Source: Archangium violaceum (GTDB taxonomy: Bacteria; Myxococcota; Myxococcia; Myxococcales; Myxococcaceae). Taken from it: a stretch of DNA of 64,000 nucleotides. Below, in pieces: positions 15,185 to 23,717 of this stretch. A program made the translations under genes and the position numbers. Under the pieces are notes generated by a model. That model had not been told where the DNA came from, did no database searches, and saw nothing but the letters and a program-made list of their open reading frames with translations. Where the stretch lies: the NCBI RefSeq assembly GCF_016887565.1, contig NZ_CP069396.1, forward strand, positions 4,739,001 through 4,803,000, in the 5' to 3' direction. Position 1 is the stretch's first letter, and each line of letters opens with the position of its first letter.

Positions 15185-15964
15185 CTACCCGAACTTCCCG
15201 GTGACGTAGTCCTCGGTGCGCTTCTCACGAGGGTTGGTGAAGATCTGCTCGGTGGGACCGCATTCCACCAGCTCGCCCATGTAGAAGAAGGCCGTGCGAT
15301 CGCTCACCCGCGCCGCCTGCTGCATGCTGTGCGTGACGATGGCGATGGTGTAGCGCTCCTTCAGCTCGTGGATGAGCTCCTCGATCTTCGCCGTGGCGAT
15401 GGGATCCAACGCGCTGGCGGGCTCGTCCATGAGCAGCACCTCGGGCTCGATGGCCAGGGCGCGCGCGATGCACAGACGCTGCTGCTGGCCGCCGGACAGG
15501 CTCAGGGCGCTGTCGTTGAGCCGGTCCTTCACCTCGTCCCAGAGGGCCGCTCCCTTGAGCGACTTCTCCACGCGCGCGGCGATCTCCGCCTTGTCCTTCA
15601 TCCCGCCCACGCGCAGGCCGTAGGCCACGTTCTCGAAGATCGTCTTCGGGAAGGGGTTGGACTTCTGGAAGACCATGCCCACGCGGCGGCGCAGATCCAC
15701 CACGTCCACGTTGCGGTCATGGATGCTCGTGCCGTCCAGCAGCACGGTGCCCTCGTGGCTGGCGCCCGGGATGAGATCGTTCATCCGGTTGAGCGAGCGC
15801 AGGAAGGTGGACTTGCCGCAGCCGGACGGGCCGATGAGCGCCGTCACCTGGTGCTCGGGGAGGGTGAGGCTCACCGCCTTCACCGCCACCTTGGGGCCGT
15901 AGCGGAGGGTGAGCGCGCGCGCCTCCATCTTGACGCGCGAGGGAGCAGCGGGAGAGAGGGGCAT
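15185..15964 (-). CDS. pstB: Phosphate ABC transporter ATP-binding protein PstB
   Basis: 259 aa. Walker A is GPSGCGKST, the signature is [16 protein letters not shown], Walker B is [14 protein letters not shown], and the switch His is in [12 protein letters not shown]. Length and motifs match PstB, which energises phosphate import through PstC and PstA. The start used gives a 13-residue extension before [11 protein letters not shown]; that internal Met is an alternative start. It follows pstA by 9 bp. Confidence 0.97.
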   Translation of the reverse strand: MPLSPAAPSRVKMEARALTLRYGPKVAVKAVSLTLPEHQVTALIGPSGCGKSTFLRSLNRMNDLIPGASHEGTVLLDGTSIHDRNVDVVDLRRRVGMVFQKSNPFPKTIFENVAYGLRVGGMKDKAEIAARVEKSLKGAALWDEVKDRLNDSALSLSGGQQQRLCIARALAIEPEVLLMDEPASALDPIATAKIEELIHELKERYTIAIVTHSMQQAARVSDRTAFFYMGELVECGPTEQIFTNPREKRTEDYVTGKFG

Positions 15965-15973
15965 GGCTCGGTG

Positions 15974-16885
15974 TCAGTGGGACGCGGAGGCGCGCCGGCG
16001 GGTGCGGGCGCGGATGAGCACCGCGACGAGGTTGAGGGCGAAGGTGAGCGCGAGCAGCACCAGCACCGTGGCGTACAACAAGGGTTGGGTGGCCTCCACA
16101 TCCGGGGACTGCGTGGCCAGCACGTAGGTGTGGTAGCCCAGGTGCATGAACTGGGAGTTGAACTTGTTGGGCAGGTCGGGGAGGAAGTAGGCGGCGCCGG
16201 TGAAGAGGATGGGCGCCACCTCGCCCGCGCCGCGGGACACCGCCAGCACGGCGCCGGTGAGGATGCCCGGCAGCGCGCCCGGCAGCACCACCCGCGCCAG
16301 CGTCTGGGACCGGGTGGCCCCCAGCGCCAGGCTCGCCGTGCGGTGGTCCATCGGCACCGCGCGCAGCGCCTCCTCGGTGGAGACGATGACCACCGGCAGC
16401 GTCAGTACCGCCAGGGTGAGCGAGGCCCAGAGGATGCCCGGCTGGCCCCAGTGCAACTCCTGGTAGCCCAGCAGCCGGTCCATGCTCCCGCCCACGAAGT
16501 GGATGAAGAAGCCGAGGCCGAACAACCCGAAGACGATGGACGGCACGCCGGCCAGGTTGACCACCGCCAGCCGCACGGCTCGCGCCAGGAGCGAGCTGGG
16601 GGGCGCGTACTCGTGCAGGTACACCGCCGTGAGCACACCCACCGGCATCACCGCGAGCGTCATCAGCAGGGTGAGCGCCGCGGTGCCGTAGAGGGCGGGG
16701 AAGATGCCGCCGCCCATCATGCCGTCGGAGGGCGGCTCGCTGAGGAACCGCCAGTTGACGTGCCCGAGGCCGCCCCGCGCCACGTCGAAGAGGATGATGG
16801 CCAGGATGGCCACGATGAGCAGCGCGGCGAAGCCGGTGAGGGACGTGAGCGCTCCGCCCACGGCCCGGCGCATGGTGTGCTTCAC
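15974..16885 (-). CDS. pstA: Phosphate ABC transporter permease PstA
   Basis: 303 aa with six hydrophobic segments and the permease EAA-type loop (TASLALGATRSQTLARVVLP). The GTG start chosen overlaps the pstC stop as GTGA, which suggests translational coupling; an ATG four codons inside (MRRAVGGAL) would also serve. An open frame continues further upstream but reads antisense-like residues inside pstC. It forms the inner-membrane channel with PstC. Confidence 0.94.
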   Translation of the reverse strand: MKHTMRRAVGGALTSLTGFAALLIVAILAIILFDVARGGLGHVNWRFLSEPPSDGMMGGGIFPALYGTAALTLLMTLAVMPVGVLTAVYLHEYAPPSSLLARAVRLAVVNLAGVPSIVFGLFGLGFFIHFVGGSMDRLLGYQELHWGQPGILWASLTLAVLTLPVVIVSTEEALRAVPMDHRTASLALGATRSQTLARVVLPGALPGILTGAVLAVSRGAGEVAPILFTGAAYFLPDLPNKFNSQFMHLGYHTYVLATQSPDVEATQPLLYATVLVLLALTFALNLVAVLIRARTRRRASASH

Positions 16886-17898
16886 GCTCCCGCTCCCGAC
16901 AGCCGCTTGAGGACGCGGCGTGTCCAGACGTTCGCCAACATGTTGAGGACGAAGGTGAAGATGAAGAGCTCGACTCCGATGAAGAACAGGAGCGAGTAGT
17001 GCGGGCTGCCCACCACCACCTCGCCCATCTCCGCGGCGATGGTGGCGGACATGGAGCGCACCGAGTCCGCGAAGTTCCACGACACGATGGCCGCGTTGCC
17101 CGAGGCCATCAGGACGATCATCGTCTCACCGATGGCGCGGCCGAAGCCCAGCACGCACGCGGCGAGGATGCCCGGGGCCGCCGCCGGCAGGACCACCTTC
17201 CAGGCCGTCTCCCAGGGCGTGGCGCCCAGCGCGAGCGACGCCTCGCGGTAGCTGCGCGGCACCGCGGTGAGCGCGTCCTCGGCCACGGTGAAGACGACGG
17301 GGACGATCGCCAGCGACAGGCCCAGCCCCGCGACGACCGCGTTGAGCCGGGAGGTGAGGCCGAAGGTGTCCTGGAGGAAGGTGGCCAGCACCATCAGGGC
17401 GAAGAAGCCCAGCACCACCGAGGGAATGCCCGCCAGCAGCTCGATGGTGGGCTTGAGGATCTCCCGCAGCCGCCGGGGCGCGAACTCGGCCGCGAACAGC
17501 GCGCCCGCCACGCCCACCGGCACCGCCACCACCATGGACACCAGCGTCGTCTTCAGCGTGCCGATGAAGAGCGGAATCATGCTCACCTTCGGTACCGAGG
17601 ACACCGGCTGCCACACGAAGGTGGCCGGCTTGCCGGCGCGCACCACCTGCGGCAGGAACATCTTCCCCAGGCTGGCCTCCTCGCGGGCGTGGGCGTCCAG
17701 GAAGATCGCCAGCGCCTCCTTCGCGATGAAGACGAGGATGAGCACCAGCGCCGCGATCCCCGTGAAGGCCATGGCCGTGATGAAGCCAGCGATGACCTTC
17801 TCCCGGATCTGCCTCCGCCGGGCGACGGAGGAGAGCCGCGGCGCCACGGGTACCGTCTCCACGAGCCCCTCACTCTGCATGGCTGCTTGTCTATCCAC
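16882..17898 (-). CDS. pstC: Phosphate ABC transporter permease PstC
   Basis: 338 aa. A ~40-residue cytoplasmic head precedes six membrane segments; a long periplasmic insert (residues 65-105) follows the first segment, as is usual for PstC. The coupling loop is YREASLALGATPWETAWKVV. It is translationally coupled to pstA. A well-formed Pho-box pair lies in the 52-bp gap after pstS, suggesting an internal promoter for pstCAB-phoU. Confidence 0.95.
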   Translation of the reverse strand: MDRQAAMQSEGLVETVPVAPRLSSVARRRQIREKVIAGFITAMAFTGIAALVLILVFIAKEALAIFLDAHAREEASLGKMFLPQVVRAGKPATFVWQPVSSVPKVSMIPLFIGTLKTTLVSMVVAVPVGVAGALFAAEFAPRRLREILKPTIELLAGIPSVVLGFFALMVLATFLQDTFGLTSRLNAVVAGLGLSLAIVPVVFTVAEDALTAVPRSYREASLALGATPWETAWKVVLPAAAPGILAACVLGFGRAIGETMIVLMASGNAAIVSWNFADSVRSMSATIAAEMGEVVVGSPHYSLLFFIGVELFIFTFVLNMLANVWTRRVLKRLSGAGA

Positions 17899-17916
17899 GT
17901 TGTCCTCGGGGAGCGT

Positions 17917-17934
17917 GTGACAATCTCGTGACGC
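17917..17934 (-). promoter_or_regulatory. Pho box upstream of pstC
   Basis: On the sense strand it reads GCGTCAC-GAGA-TTGTCAC, two direct 7-bp repeats separated by 4 bp, 19-36 bp before the pstC ATG. This matches the architecture of the enterobacterial Pho box (two CTGTCAT-like units at 11-bp pitch). Confidence 0.6.
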
Positions 17935-17950
17935 CTGGGGCCCTGGGGTA

Positions 17951-18772
17951 CTACTTCACCGGGAAGTAGCCGACCTTGGTGACGAGCGCCTGGCCCTCGG
18001 GGGACAGGACGTAGTCGATGAAGGTCTTGGCATCCGCGGCCGGCTTGTTGCGCAGGTAGAAGTAGAGGTCGCGCGAGAGCGGGTACTTGCCGCTCTTGAT
18101 GTTCTCCGCGCTGGGGGCGATGGCCTCGTTGCCCTTCTTGATCTTCAGCTCCTTGATGCCCTTGGCGTAGGCGGCGCCGCCGTAGCCGATGCCGTTCTTC
18201 TCCTTGGACACCGCGTTCACCACCGCGGCCGTGCCGGGCAGCGTCTGGGCGCTGGAGGTGTAGTCATCCCCGTTGAGCAGGTTGTCCTTCACGAACACGT
18301 AGGTGCCCGAGGAGTTCTCGCGCGAGTAGACGATGATGGGGGCGTCCGGGCCGCCCACTTCCTTCCAGTTGGTGATGTCGCCCAGGTAGATGCCCTTGAG
18401 CTGCTCCTGGGTGAGGGCGTCCAGCGGGTTGTTCTCGTTGACGTAGAAGGTGACGCCGTCCTTGGCCACGGAGATCTCCGTGCCGGTGGTGTTGAAGCGG
18501 GTGCGCAGCTTCTCGCCCTCCGCCTCCTTCATGGGGCGGCTGGACATGGCGATGTCCGTGGTGCCGTTGATGAGCGCCGACAGGCCGACGCCCGAGCCGC
18601 CACCCGTCACCTGCAGCTTGATGGTGGGGTTCTTCTTCATGAACTCCTCGGCCCAGCGCTGGCCGAGGATGACCATGGTGTCGGAGCCCTTGACGGTGAT
18701 GGTACCCGCGCGAGCCGCGCCCGGGAGGGCGAGCAGCAGCACCGCGGCGATCGAGGCGATGAAGTTCTTCAT
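17951..18772 (-). CDS. pstS: Periplasmic phosphate-binding protein PstS
   Basis: 273 aa with a signal peptide (AAVLLLALPGAARA). The mature protein starts TITVKGSDTM, the phosphate-binding loop, with GGGSGVGLSALINGTTDIA and YSRENSSGTY completing the site. It captures phosphate for the PstCAB channel. A good ribosome-binding site (AAGGAGAC) precedes the ATG, and the gene follows the porin gene by 43 bp, so they may be co-transcribed. Confidence 0.96.
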   Translation of the reverse strand: MKNFIASIAAVLLLALPGAARAGTITVKGSDTMVILGQRWAEEFMKKNPTIKLQVTGGGSGVGLSALINGTTDIAMSSRPMKEAEGEKLRTRFNTTGTEISVAKDGVTFYVNENNPLDALTQEQLKGIYLGDITNWKEVGGPDAPIIVYSRENSSGTYVFVKDNLLNGDDYTSSAQTLPGTAAVVNAVSKEKNGIGYGGAAYAKGIKELKIKKGNEAIAPSAENIKSGKYPLSRDLYFYLRNKPAADAKTFIDYVLSPEGQALVTKVGYFPVK

Positions 18773-18815
18773 GACGGATGTCTCCTTGCGATTCCGGGAA
18801 AGTGAGGGCTGCTGA

Positions 18816-20054
18816 CTAGAAGCGGGCCTGCAACTGGGCGGTGAGCACGTTGTCGCGCGGGTCCTTCACGCCCGAGACGGTCGCCGTCATGGGGTGCTCG
18901 TAGGTGGCGGAGAGCTTCAGGTTCTCACCGAAGTAGTGGACGACGGTAGCGCCGATGGTGCCGACGGCGTTGGTGCCGGCCGGGCGATCCGAGCCCTCGG
19001 AGGCGGCGGCGGCCGGGACACCGCTGGCCGCGTCGAAGTAGTCGTAGCGCACGGCCACCGCGTCGTGCAGGCCGATGTTCTGCACCAGCAGCACGTACCA
19101 GCCGCTGGCCTGGCGGTCGAGCAGCTCGGCGCCATTGCTCACGTACGTCTTGCCCTTGATGTACTCACCCTTGAGGGCGGTGGCGCCGACGGGCAGGAAG
19201 TCCAGGTAGACCTGGAGGTCCGCGCCGACGCGGCTGCGCTCGTGGGCGTGCCGGTACGTCTCACCGGCACCCCTGCCCATCGTGTGGCCGTACCAGCCGG
19301 AGACGCCGCCGGAGATCCACTTCGCATCGAACCCGGCGCGGCCGACGAAGTCCTTCTCCTTGTCGTTGTCGACGCCGACGGAGCCCGGGTAGCTCATGCC
19401 GTTGCCGTCGAAGAGGCCGATGCCCAGGCGGAAGACGCCGAACTTGCCGGCGTACTTGACGCCGCGGTCGCGCTCGTCGGGGAGGAAGGCCCGGACGACG
19501 CGGGTGCGCTCGGGGAACTCGCGGTCGCTGGAGGACTGCACGGACTCGTAGCCGAACGGCCACTTCAGCTGGCCCAGCGTCACCGACATGTTCTGCTTCG
19601 TGCCGGGGATGAAGAGCGTGGCCTCCGCGTCGCGGACCGTCACGCCGGTGGGGACCGCGTCGATCTGCAGCATGTACTGCACGAGATCGCCGGTGTAGGT
19701 GGCCTTGATCCGGCCGCGGCGCACCAGGAAGCGGCTGTAGCCGCCGGTGCCGTCCTCGCGCGACTCCTCCCACTGGTAGCGGGCCTGCACGTAGCCGGAG
19801 AACTTCAGCTTCGTGAGCGGGGAGAGGATGCCCTTGATCTCGATCAGCTGCTCCTCGATGGAGGCGACCTTGCCCTCGGCGTTGGTCATCCGCTCGTCGG
19901 GGCTCGGCGAGGCGGGGGCGGCTTCCGAGGCGGGGGCGGCTTCCGAGGCGGGGGTGGCTTCCGAGGCGGGGGCGGTCTCGGGAGCGGGAGTGGCCTCCTG
20001 GGCCAGGGCGGCGCCAGAGGCGAAGGTCAACATCGCGGCAATCAGGTTGCGCAT
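18816..20054 (-). CDS. Phosphate-selective porin, OprO/OprP-like
   Basis: 412 aa. A signal peptide (MRNLIAAMLTFASGAALA) is followed by an Ala/Pro/Glu-rich repeat segment (residues 20-50), a short coiled-coil stretch (NAEGKVASIEEQLIEIKGIL), then a barrel of the OprO/OprP type (FSGYVQARYQW, RRGRIKATYTGD, VTLGQLKWPFGYE) ending in Phe. Such porins admit phosphate or pyrophosphate through the outer membrane. Its position just upstream of pstS and behind a Pho-box pair supports that role. Trimer formation is inferred from the family. Confidence 0.87.
   Translation of the reverse strand: MRNLIAAMLTFASGAALAQEATPAPETAPASEATPASEAAPASEAAPASPSPDERMTNAEGKVASIEEQLIEIKGILSPLTKLKFSGYVQARYQWEESREDGTGGYSRFLVRRGRIKATYTGDLVQYMLQIDAVPTGVTVRDAEATLFIPGTKQNMSVTLGQLKWPFGYESVQSSSDREFPERTRVVRAFLPDERDRGVKYAGKFGVFRLGIGLFDGNGMSYPGSVGVDNDKEKDFVGRAGFDAKWISGGVSGWYGHTMGRGAGETYRHAHERSRVGADLQVYLDFLPVGATALKGEYIKGKTYVSNGAELLDRQASGWYVLLVQNIGLHDAVAVRYDYFDAASGVPAAAASEGSDRPAGTNAVGTIGATVVHYFGENLKLSATYEHPMTATVSGVKDPRDNVLTAQLQARF
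19903..19992 (-). repeat. 18-bp tandem repeat inside the porin gene
   Basis: About five copies of an 18-bp unit (plus strand GCTTCCGAGGCGGGGGCG), three of them near-identical (19921, 19939, 19957), with degenerate flanking copies. It encodes a six-residue unit like ASEAAP in the periplasmic linker. Copy number is likely to vary between strains. Confidence 0.85.
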
Positions 20055-20145
20055 ACGAGGAGGGGGCTCCGGGTGTCTTTTTCTGTCCGTTGTTGAAAGA
20101 CGCGGACCATGTACGGGTCGTTCGTGGCCGTTTGAGGGACGCGGC

Positions 20146-20163
20146 GTGACAATTGGGTAACGA
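20146..20163 (-). promoter_or_regulatory. Pho box upstream of the porin/pstS unit
   Basis: The sense strand reads TCGTTAC-CCAA-TTGTCAC at the 11-bp pitch, 92-109 bp before the porin ATG and just past the stop of the regulator gene. The first unit has one change (GTTAC for GTCAC). Confidence 0.5.
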
Positions 20164-20168
20164 CGGGC

Positions 20169-20858
20169 TCAGACCGTGTTCGGGTCGACGATGCGGTAGC
20201 CCACGCCGCGCACCGTCTCGAGGTAGGCACGCGCGGAGCCGAGCTTGTCGCGCAGGCGCATGACATGGGTGTCGATGGTGCGCGTCTCCAGGGAGCTGGA
20301 CAGGCCCCAGACCTCCTCGAGCAGCTGCTCGCGGGACTGCACGCGGCCCACGCGGGCCATGAGGTGCTCCAACAGGCGGAACTCGAGCGCGGTGAGGATG
20401 ACCTCCTTGCCCTCCACGTAGAAGCGGTGGGCGGAGATGTCGAGCGCGAGGGGGCCCAGCTTGAGGGGCGCGGAGTCGTCGCGCGCGGGGCCGCTGCGGC
20501 GCAGGATGGCCTTGAGGCGCAGGACGAGCTCGCGGACGCTGAAGGGCTTGGTGACGTAGTCGTCGGCGCCCACCTCGAAGCCGCGCACGCGGTCGGCCTC
20601 CTCTCCCTTGGCGGTGAGCATGACGATGAGGACGTCACGGGTGTTGGCGGCGGCACGCAGCTGGCGGCAGACCTCCACGCCGGAGATGTCCGGCAACATC
20701 AAATCCAGGAGGACCAGATCCATCCGCTGCTCGCGCGCGGCGGTGAGCGCTGCCTCGCCCGTGGGCGCGACGCGGGTGGAGAAGCCAGCGGCTCGGAGAT
20801 TGAAATCGATGAGCTCGGCGAGATCGCGCTCGTCGTCGACGATGAGGACGTGGGGCAT
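20169..20858 (-). CDS. OmpR/PhoB-family response regulator (orphan, next to the pst operon)
   Basis: 229 aa from the ATG giving MPHVLIVDDERDLAEL. The receiver domain has LVLLDLMLPDISG (phospho-Asp), VMLTAKGEE and YVTKPFSVREL; a winged-helix DNA-binding domain follows (ALEFRLLEHLMAR, TIDTHVMRLRDKLG, VRGVGYRI). No kinase gene is adjacent. Position between sixA and the porin/pst genes, plus its own Pho-box array, suggests it controls or joins the phosphate response. It is about as similar to PhoB as the regulator at 25095-25775. M. xanthus is known to have an orphan PhoP-type regulator beside its pst operon; this may be its counterpart. Confidence 0.93.
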   Translation of the reverse strand: MPHVLIVDDERDLAELIDFNLRAAGFSTRVAPTGEAALTAAREQRMDLVLLDLMLPDISGVEVCRQLRAAANTRDVLIVMLTAKGEEADRVRGFEVGADDYVTKPFSVRELVLRLKAILRRSGPARDDSAPLKLGPLALDISAHRFYVEGKEVILTALEFRLLEHLMARVGRVQSREQLLEEVWGLSSSLETRTIDTHVMRLRDKLGSARAYLETVRGVGYRIVDPNTV

Positions 20859-20895
20859 GGCGGCGCGCACTCTGGACACCGCCGTTTGCGTTCTG

Positions 20896-20924
20896 GTGAC
20901 GCGTCTGCGACAAGTACGTGACAT
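20896..20924 (-). promoter_or_regulatory. Triple Pho-box array upstream of the orphan PhoB-like gene
   Basis: Sense-strand units ATGTCAC, TTGTCGC and GCGTCAC are separated by 4 bp each, three direct repeats at exact 11-bp pitch, 38-66 bp before the ATG. It is the most complete array in the window and suggests autoregulation. Confidence 0.65.
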
Positions 20925-20927
20925 CAC

Positions 20928-21434
20928 TCACGCGCGGTGAAGGTCCTCGGCGCGCTGGAGGTAGCGGCCCGGAGCCGCCAGCCACGCGAAGGAGAAGTGC
21001 TTGCCGCGTCCCTCGGGGTGGAGCGCGAGCGCGGCGCCCTTGCGCAGCTTGTCGGGCAGCTCGTCCATGTCCAGTGCGAGACAGCCGGCGCGGGCGAGCG
21101 AGGGGTTGTGGCCCACCAGCACCCAGCCGGCGCCCAGCTCGCGCGCGAGCCGGAGGATGCGCTTGGGGGCGCGGGCGCGCGGTCGCAGTGCCGGGTGCAC
21201 CTCCACGCGGGACAGCCCGAAGGCCTCGGCGAGGATCTCCGCGGTCTGCACCGCGCGCACCAGGGGGCTGGTGACGATGCCCACCATGGGCGTGAGGCGG
21301 GCCAGCTTGCGCGCGTGGGTGCGGAAGGCGGCGCGGCCCTCGGCGGTGAGGGGGCGGGCCTCGTCACCCAGGGGGTGGGTGTCCTCGGCTACGGCGTGGC
21401 GCACGAGCAACAGGGGCATCTGGTGAGGAGACAT
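20928..21434 (-). CDS. sixA: SixA-type phosphohistidine phosphatase
   Basis: 168 aa from the chosen ATG. LLLVRHAVAED is the RH(G/A) phosphoglycerate-mutase-like catalytic motif with the phospho-acceptor His; VTSPLVRAVQTAEIL and LVGHNPSL carry the second Arg and the second His. SixA removes phosphate from histidine phosphotransfer domains. Its 3' end abuts the Pho-box array of the downstream regulator. An internal Met 5 codons later (MPLLLVRH) is an alternative start; neither has a strong ribosome site. Confidence 0.85.
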   Translation of the reverse strand: MSPHQMPLLLVRHAVAEDTHPLGDEARPLTAEGRAAFRTHARKLARLTPMVGIVTSPLVRAVQTAEILAEAFGLSRVEVHPALRPRARAPKRILRLARELGAGWVLVGHNPSLARAGCLALDMDELPDKLRKGAALALHPEGRGKHFSFAWLAAPGRYLQRAEDLHRA

Positions 21435-21604
21435 GGCGGACCGTGTCCCTAGGCTCCGAGGGTCAGGCATTCAAGCAACGTTCCCGCGTCGTGCTTCCCA
21501 CCCGACGCGAGTCACAAAGTGTCGGACCGGGCGTCTCCAGGGTGTGAGGCCGGGTGTCCCCTGGCCGTGAACCGTCGTGAATGACTCGAGGAGAGCCTGC
21601 CCCC

Positions 21605-22747
21605 ATGTCCGCACTGACCCGATTCAATGAGACCCTCGATGGACGTGCCCGCTTCGAGCGGTACCTGACTTCCTGGGGTCGTCCCCAATACCGGGACGCG
21701 CTTGGCCTGCTGGGGGTGGACGCCGAGCTGAAGTCGGCCGTGCAATCGGCCAACGCCGAGCCCCAGGTGTCCGCCGCCTGGGAGGCCTTCGAGGATGAGA
21801 GCGAGAGCTCCAAGCTGTACGTGGCCCTGCGTGGTCCGGTCGAGAAGCTCTTCCGGATGGACCCGAGGCCGGCCAGCAACGGCGACATCGCCACCCGCCT
21901 GACGACCTTCGCCACCGAGGTCGCCTCCGCCCTCGCCAAGGTGCAGGGGGATGCCGGACAGCCGAACGGTCTGGTCATGGCCCTCAACGTCCCCATCCCC
22001 TCGGGGGCGGATTCGATCTACCCCGACCTCTCCCTGCTGGACGAGCAGCGCAAGGCCGTCGTGATGCTGATCAAGGCCATGGGCCGGCAGACGGGGACGA
22101 AGAGCTGGTCGGAGTGGTTCGGCGAGAAGTTCGCCGCCGTGAAGGACGGGTTCCCGGCGCTGGTGAACCTGGGCGCGACCACCGGGCTCGGCACCATCAT
22201 CAACAAGTCCCTCGAGGCCGCGGCCGGACATGCCGTGGGACTGGTCGGGTACTCGGTCGTCGGCTTCAGTGGCTACGTCGTCACCTTCGGCTCCAACCTG
22301 CTCACCCCGTGGCAGGCCACCTACCAGTTCCCGAAGCTGATGAAGACCCAGTCCGTCCTCTACCGGCTGCGGGAGTACGGCGACAAGCGGCTGCAACTGC
22401 CCGCGAGCCACCGGGTGATGAAGGCCCTCCAGGCCTCGACCGACTCCATCGACTGGTCCGCCGTGCAGACCGCCTTCAAGGTGACTCCGTTCGGCCTGCT
22501 CGTCAGCGTCTACGGCGGCGTGAAGTGGTTGGCCCTGAAGGCCAAGCCCCAGGTCGGCGCCTACTACAACAACGCCAAGGATCTCATCGACGCCGCCGAC
22601 ACCATCCAGACCGGCGAGACGAAGGAGAACCGGCTGGCCATGCTGACCATCCTCCACCTGTGCGGTGGCCTGGAGAAGTTCGTCCAGGTGATGACGTGCC
22701 GCAGGGAGGATGCCTACAGCACCCTGTCCGGGATGATCGACGTCTGA
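21605..22747 (+). CDS. Uncharacterised protein with a central hydrophobic region
   Basis: 380 aa; the ATG follows GAGGAGAGCC. I recognise no family. The first ~110 residues look helical and charged. Residues ~195-245 are hydrophobic and glycine-rich (LVGYSVVGFSGYVVTFG), possibly membrane-associated. A second hydrophobic patch is near 305 (VTPFGLLVSVYGGVKWLAL). The C-terminus is helical with two cysteines (LHLCGG, VMTCRR). It is the only plus-strand gene between 7 kb and 27 kb, flanked by sixA and the phoR operon, and no Pho-box pair at the right pitch is evident before it. Confidence 0.7.
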   Translation: MSALTRFNETLDGRARFERYLTSWGRPQYRDALGLLGVDAELKSAVQSANAEPQVSAAWEAFEDESESSKLYVALRGPVEKLFRMDPRPASNGDIATRLTTFATEVASALAKVQGDAGQPNGLVMALNVPIPSGADSIYPDLSLLDEQRKAVVMLIKAMGRQTGTKSWSEWFGEKFAAVKDGFPALVNLGATTGLGTIINKSLEAAAGHAVGLVGYSVVGFSGYVVTFGSNLLTPWQATYQFPKLMKTQSVLYRLREYGDKRLQLPASHRVMKALQASTDSIDWSAVQTAFKVTPFGLLVSVYGGVKWLALKAKPQVGAYYNNAKDLIDAADTIQTGETKENRLAMLTILHLCGGLEKFVQVMTCRREDAYSTLSGMIDV

Positions 22748-22760
22748 GCGCCTCGGGGCG

Positions 22761-23705
22761 TCAGCCGTCCAGGTCCGTCACGGTGGACAGGGGCAGGGGC
22801 CCGTCCTCGGTGGACGGGGGGTGGCCTTCATCGCCCACCGCCTGCTTCAAGAGCGGAGGCGTCACCACCGGCAGCTCGATGGTGGGGGTGTGGGTGATGG
22901 CGGAGGAGCCGGGGGGCGGGCGCAGCACCGGGCCGGGGGGCGGCAGGCCCGAGTGACGGCGCGCCGCCTCCATCAGTGCGTGGTGGTGGCGGTAGCGCGC
23001 CTCGACGAGCTTGTGGATGAGCAGGGGTCCGCCGGGGACGCGGCGCGCGGTGAGGGCCTGGGTGGCCTTGCGCACCGGGTAGCGCACGCGGCGGATCTGC
23101 ACGCGCCAGCCCTTGGGCGTGAAGGTGAAGACGCCGTAGGCGGGGCGGAGATCTCCATCCCGGGGGATGCCGGCGCTGGCTACGTCCGCGATGAGGAGCC
23201 GGCCCACGCGGCGGCGGTAGGGGAAGTGCAGGTGGCCGAAGGCACACGCGGCCGCGTCCAGGTTCTGGAAGTAGCGGCGGATGGTGTTCTCGTCCAGCGT
23301 GGGGTCCAGCGAGTCCTCGAGGTTGCGCGGGTTGGCGTGGCAGACGAAGAGGTCCTGCCCCTTGCGCGGCGAGTAGCGCACCGAGAAGGGCATGGCCCCC
23401 AGGCGCTTGAGCCACGGCTCCCCGAGCTGATCCCTCGTCCACTGGAGCAGCTCCGTCTTCCAGTGGTCGCGCTCGCGGTAGGCCCCGCCCAGGTAGTGAC
23501 CGGCGAGGTAGCAGTCGGTGTTGCCCATGAGGACCGCGTCACAGCGATCGAAGAGCAGCTCCACCGTCTCGCGCGGGTGCGCGCCGCGAAGGGCGAGGTC
23601 TCCGGCGGCCACGACGTAGTCGGGCGCGACGCGGGCGATGTCCTCGAGGACGGCCTCGCAGGCGGGGAGGTTCCCGTGAATGTCGGCGAGGATGGCGACC
23701 CGCAT
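22761..23705 (-). CDS. Metallophosphoesterase of the phoB-phoR operon
   Basis: 314 aa. ILADIHGNLPA (residues 4-14), AAGDLALRG, LMGNTDCY, VCHANPRN and FGHLHFPY are the calcineurin-like metal motifs in order, in the short arrangement typical of YfcE-like enzymes. After about residue 235 a basic, then proline-rich tail has no recognisable fold. It starts 12 bp after the phoR stop, so it is probably the third gene of a phoB-phoR operon. The substrate is unknown. Confidence 0.88.
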   Translation of the reverse strand: MRVAILADIHGNLPACEAVLEDIARVAPDYVVAAGDLALRGAHPRETVELLFDRCDAVLMGNTDCYLAGHYLGGAYRERDHWKTELLQWTRDQLGEPWLKRLGAMPFSVRYSPRKGQDLFVCHANPRNLEDSLDPTLDENTIRRYFQNLDAAACAFGHLHFPYRRRVGRLLIADVASAGIPRDGDLRPAYGVFTFTPKGWRVQIRRVRYPVRKATQALTARRVPGGPLLIHKLVEARYRHHHALMEAARRHSGLPPPGPVLRPPPGSSAITHTPTIELPVVTPPLLKQAVGDEGHPPSTEDGPLPLSTVTDLDG

Positions 23706-23717
23706 GGCCGCCCCATC

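Noticed and set aside
19903-19992. Tandem 18-bp repeats as a possible CRISPR or non-coding array
   Set aside because: The units are contiguous without spacers, in frame with the porin gene and code for a repeat linker.
21555-21600. GTGAACC/GTGAATG pair before the unknown plus-strand gene as a further Pho box
   Set aside because: The two units are 10 bp apart instead of 11 and both lack the GTGAC core.
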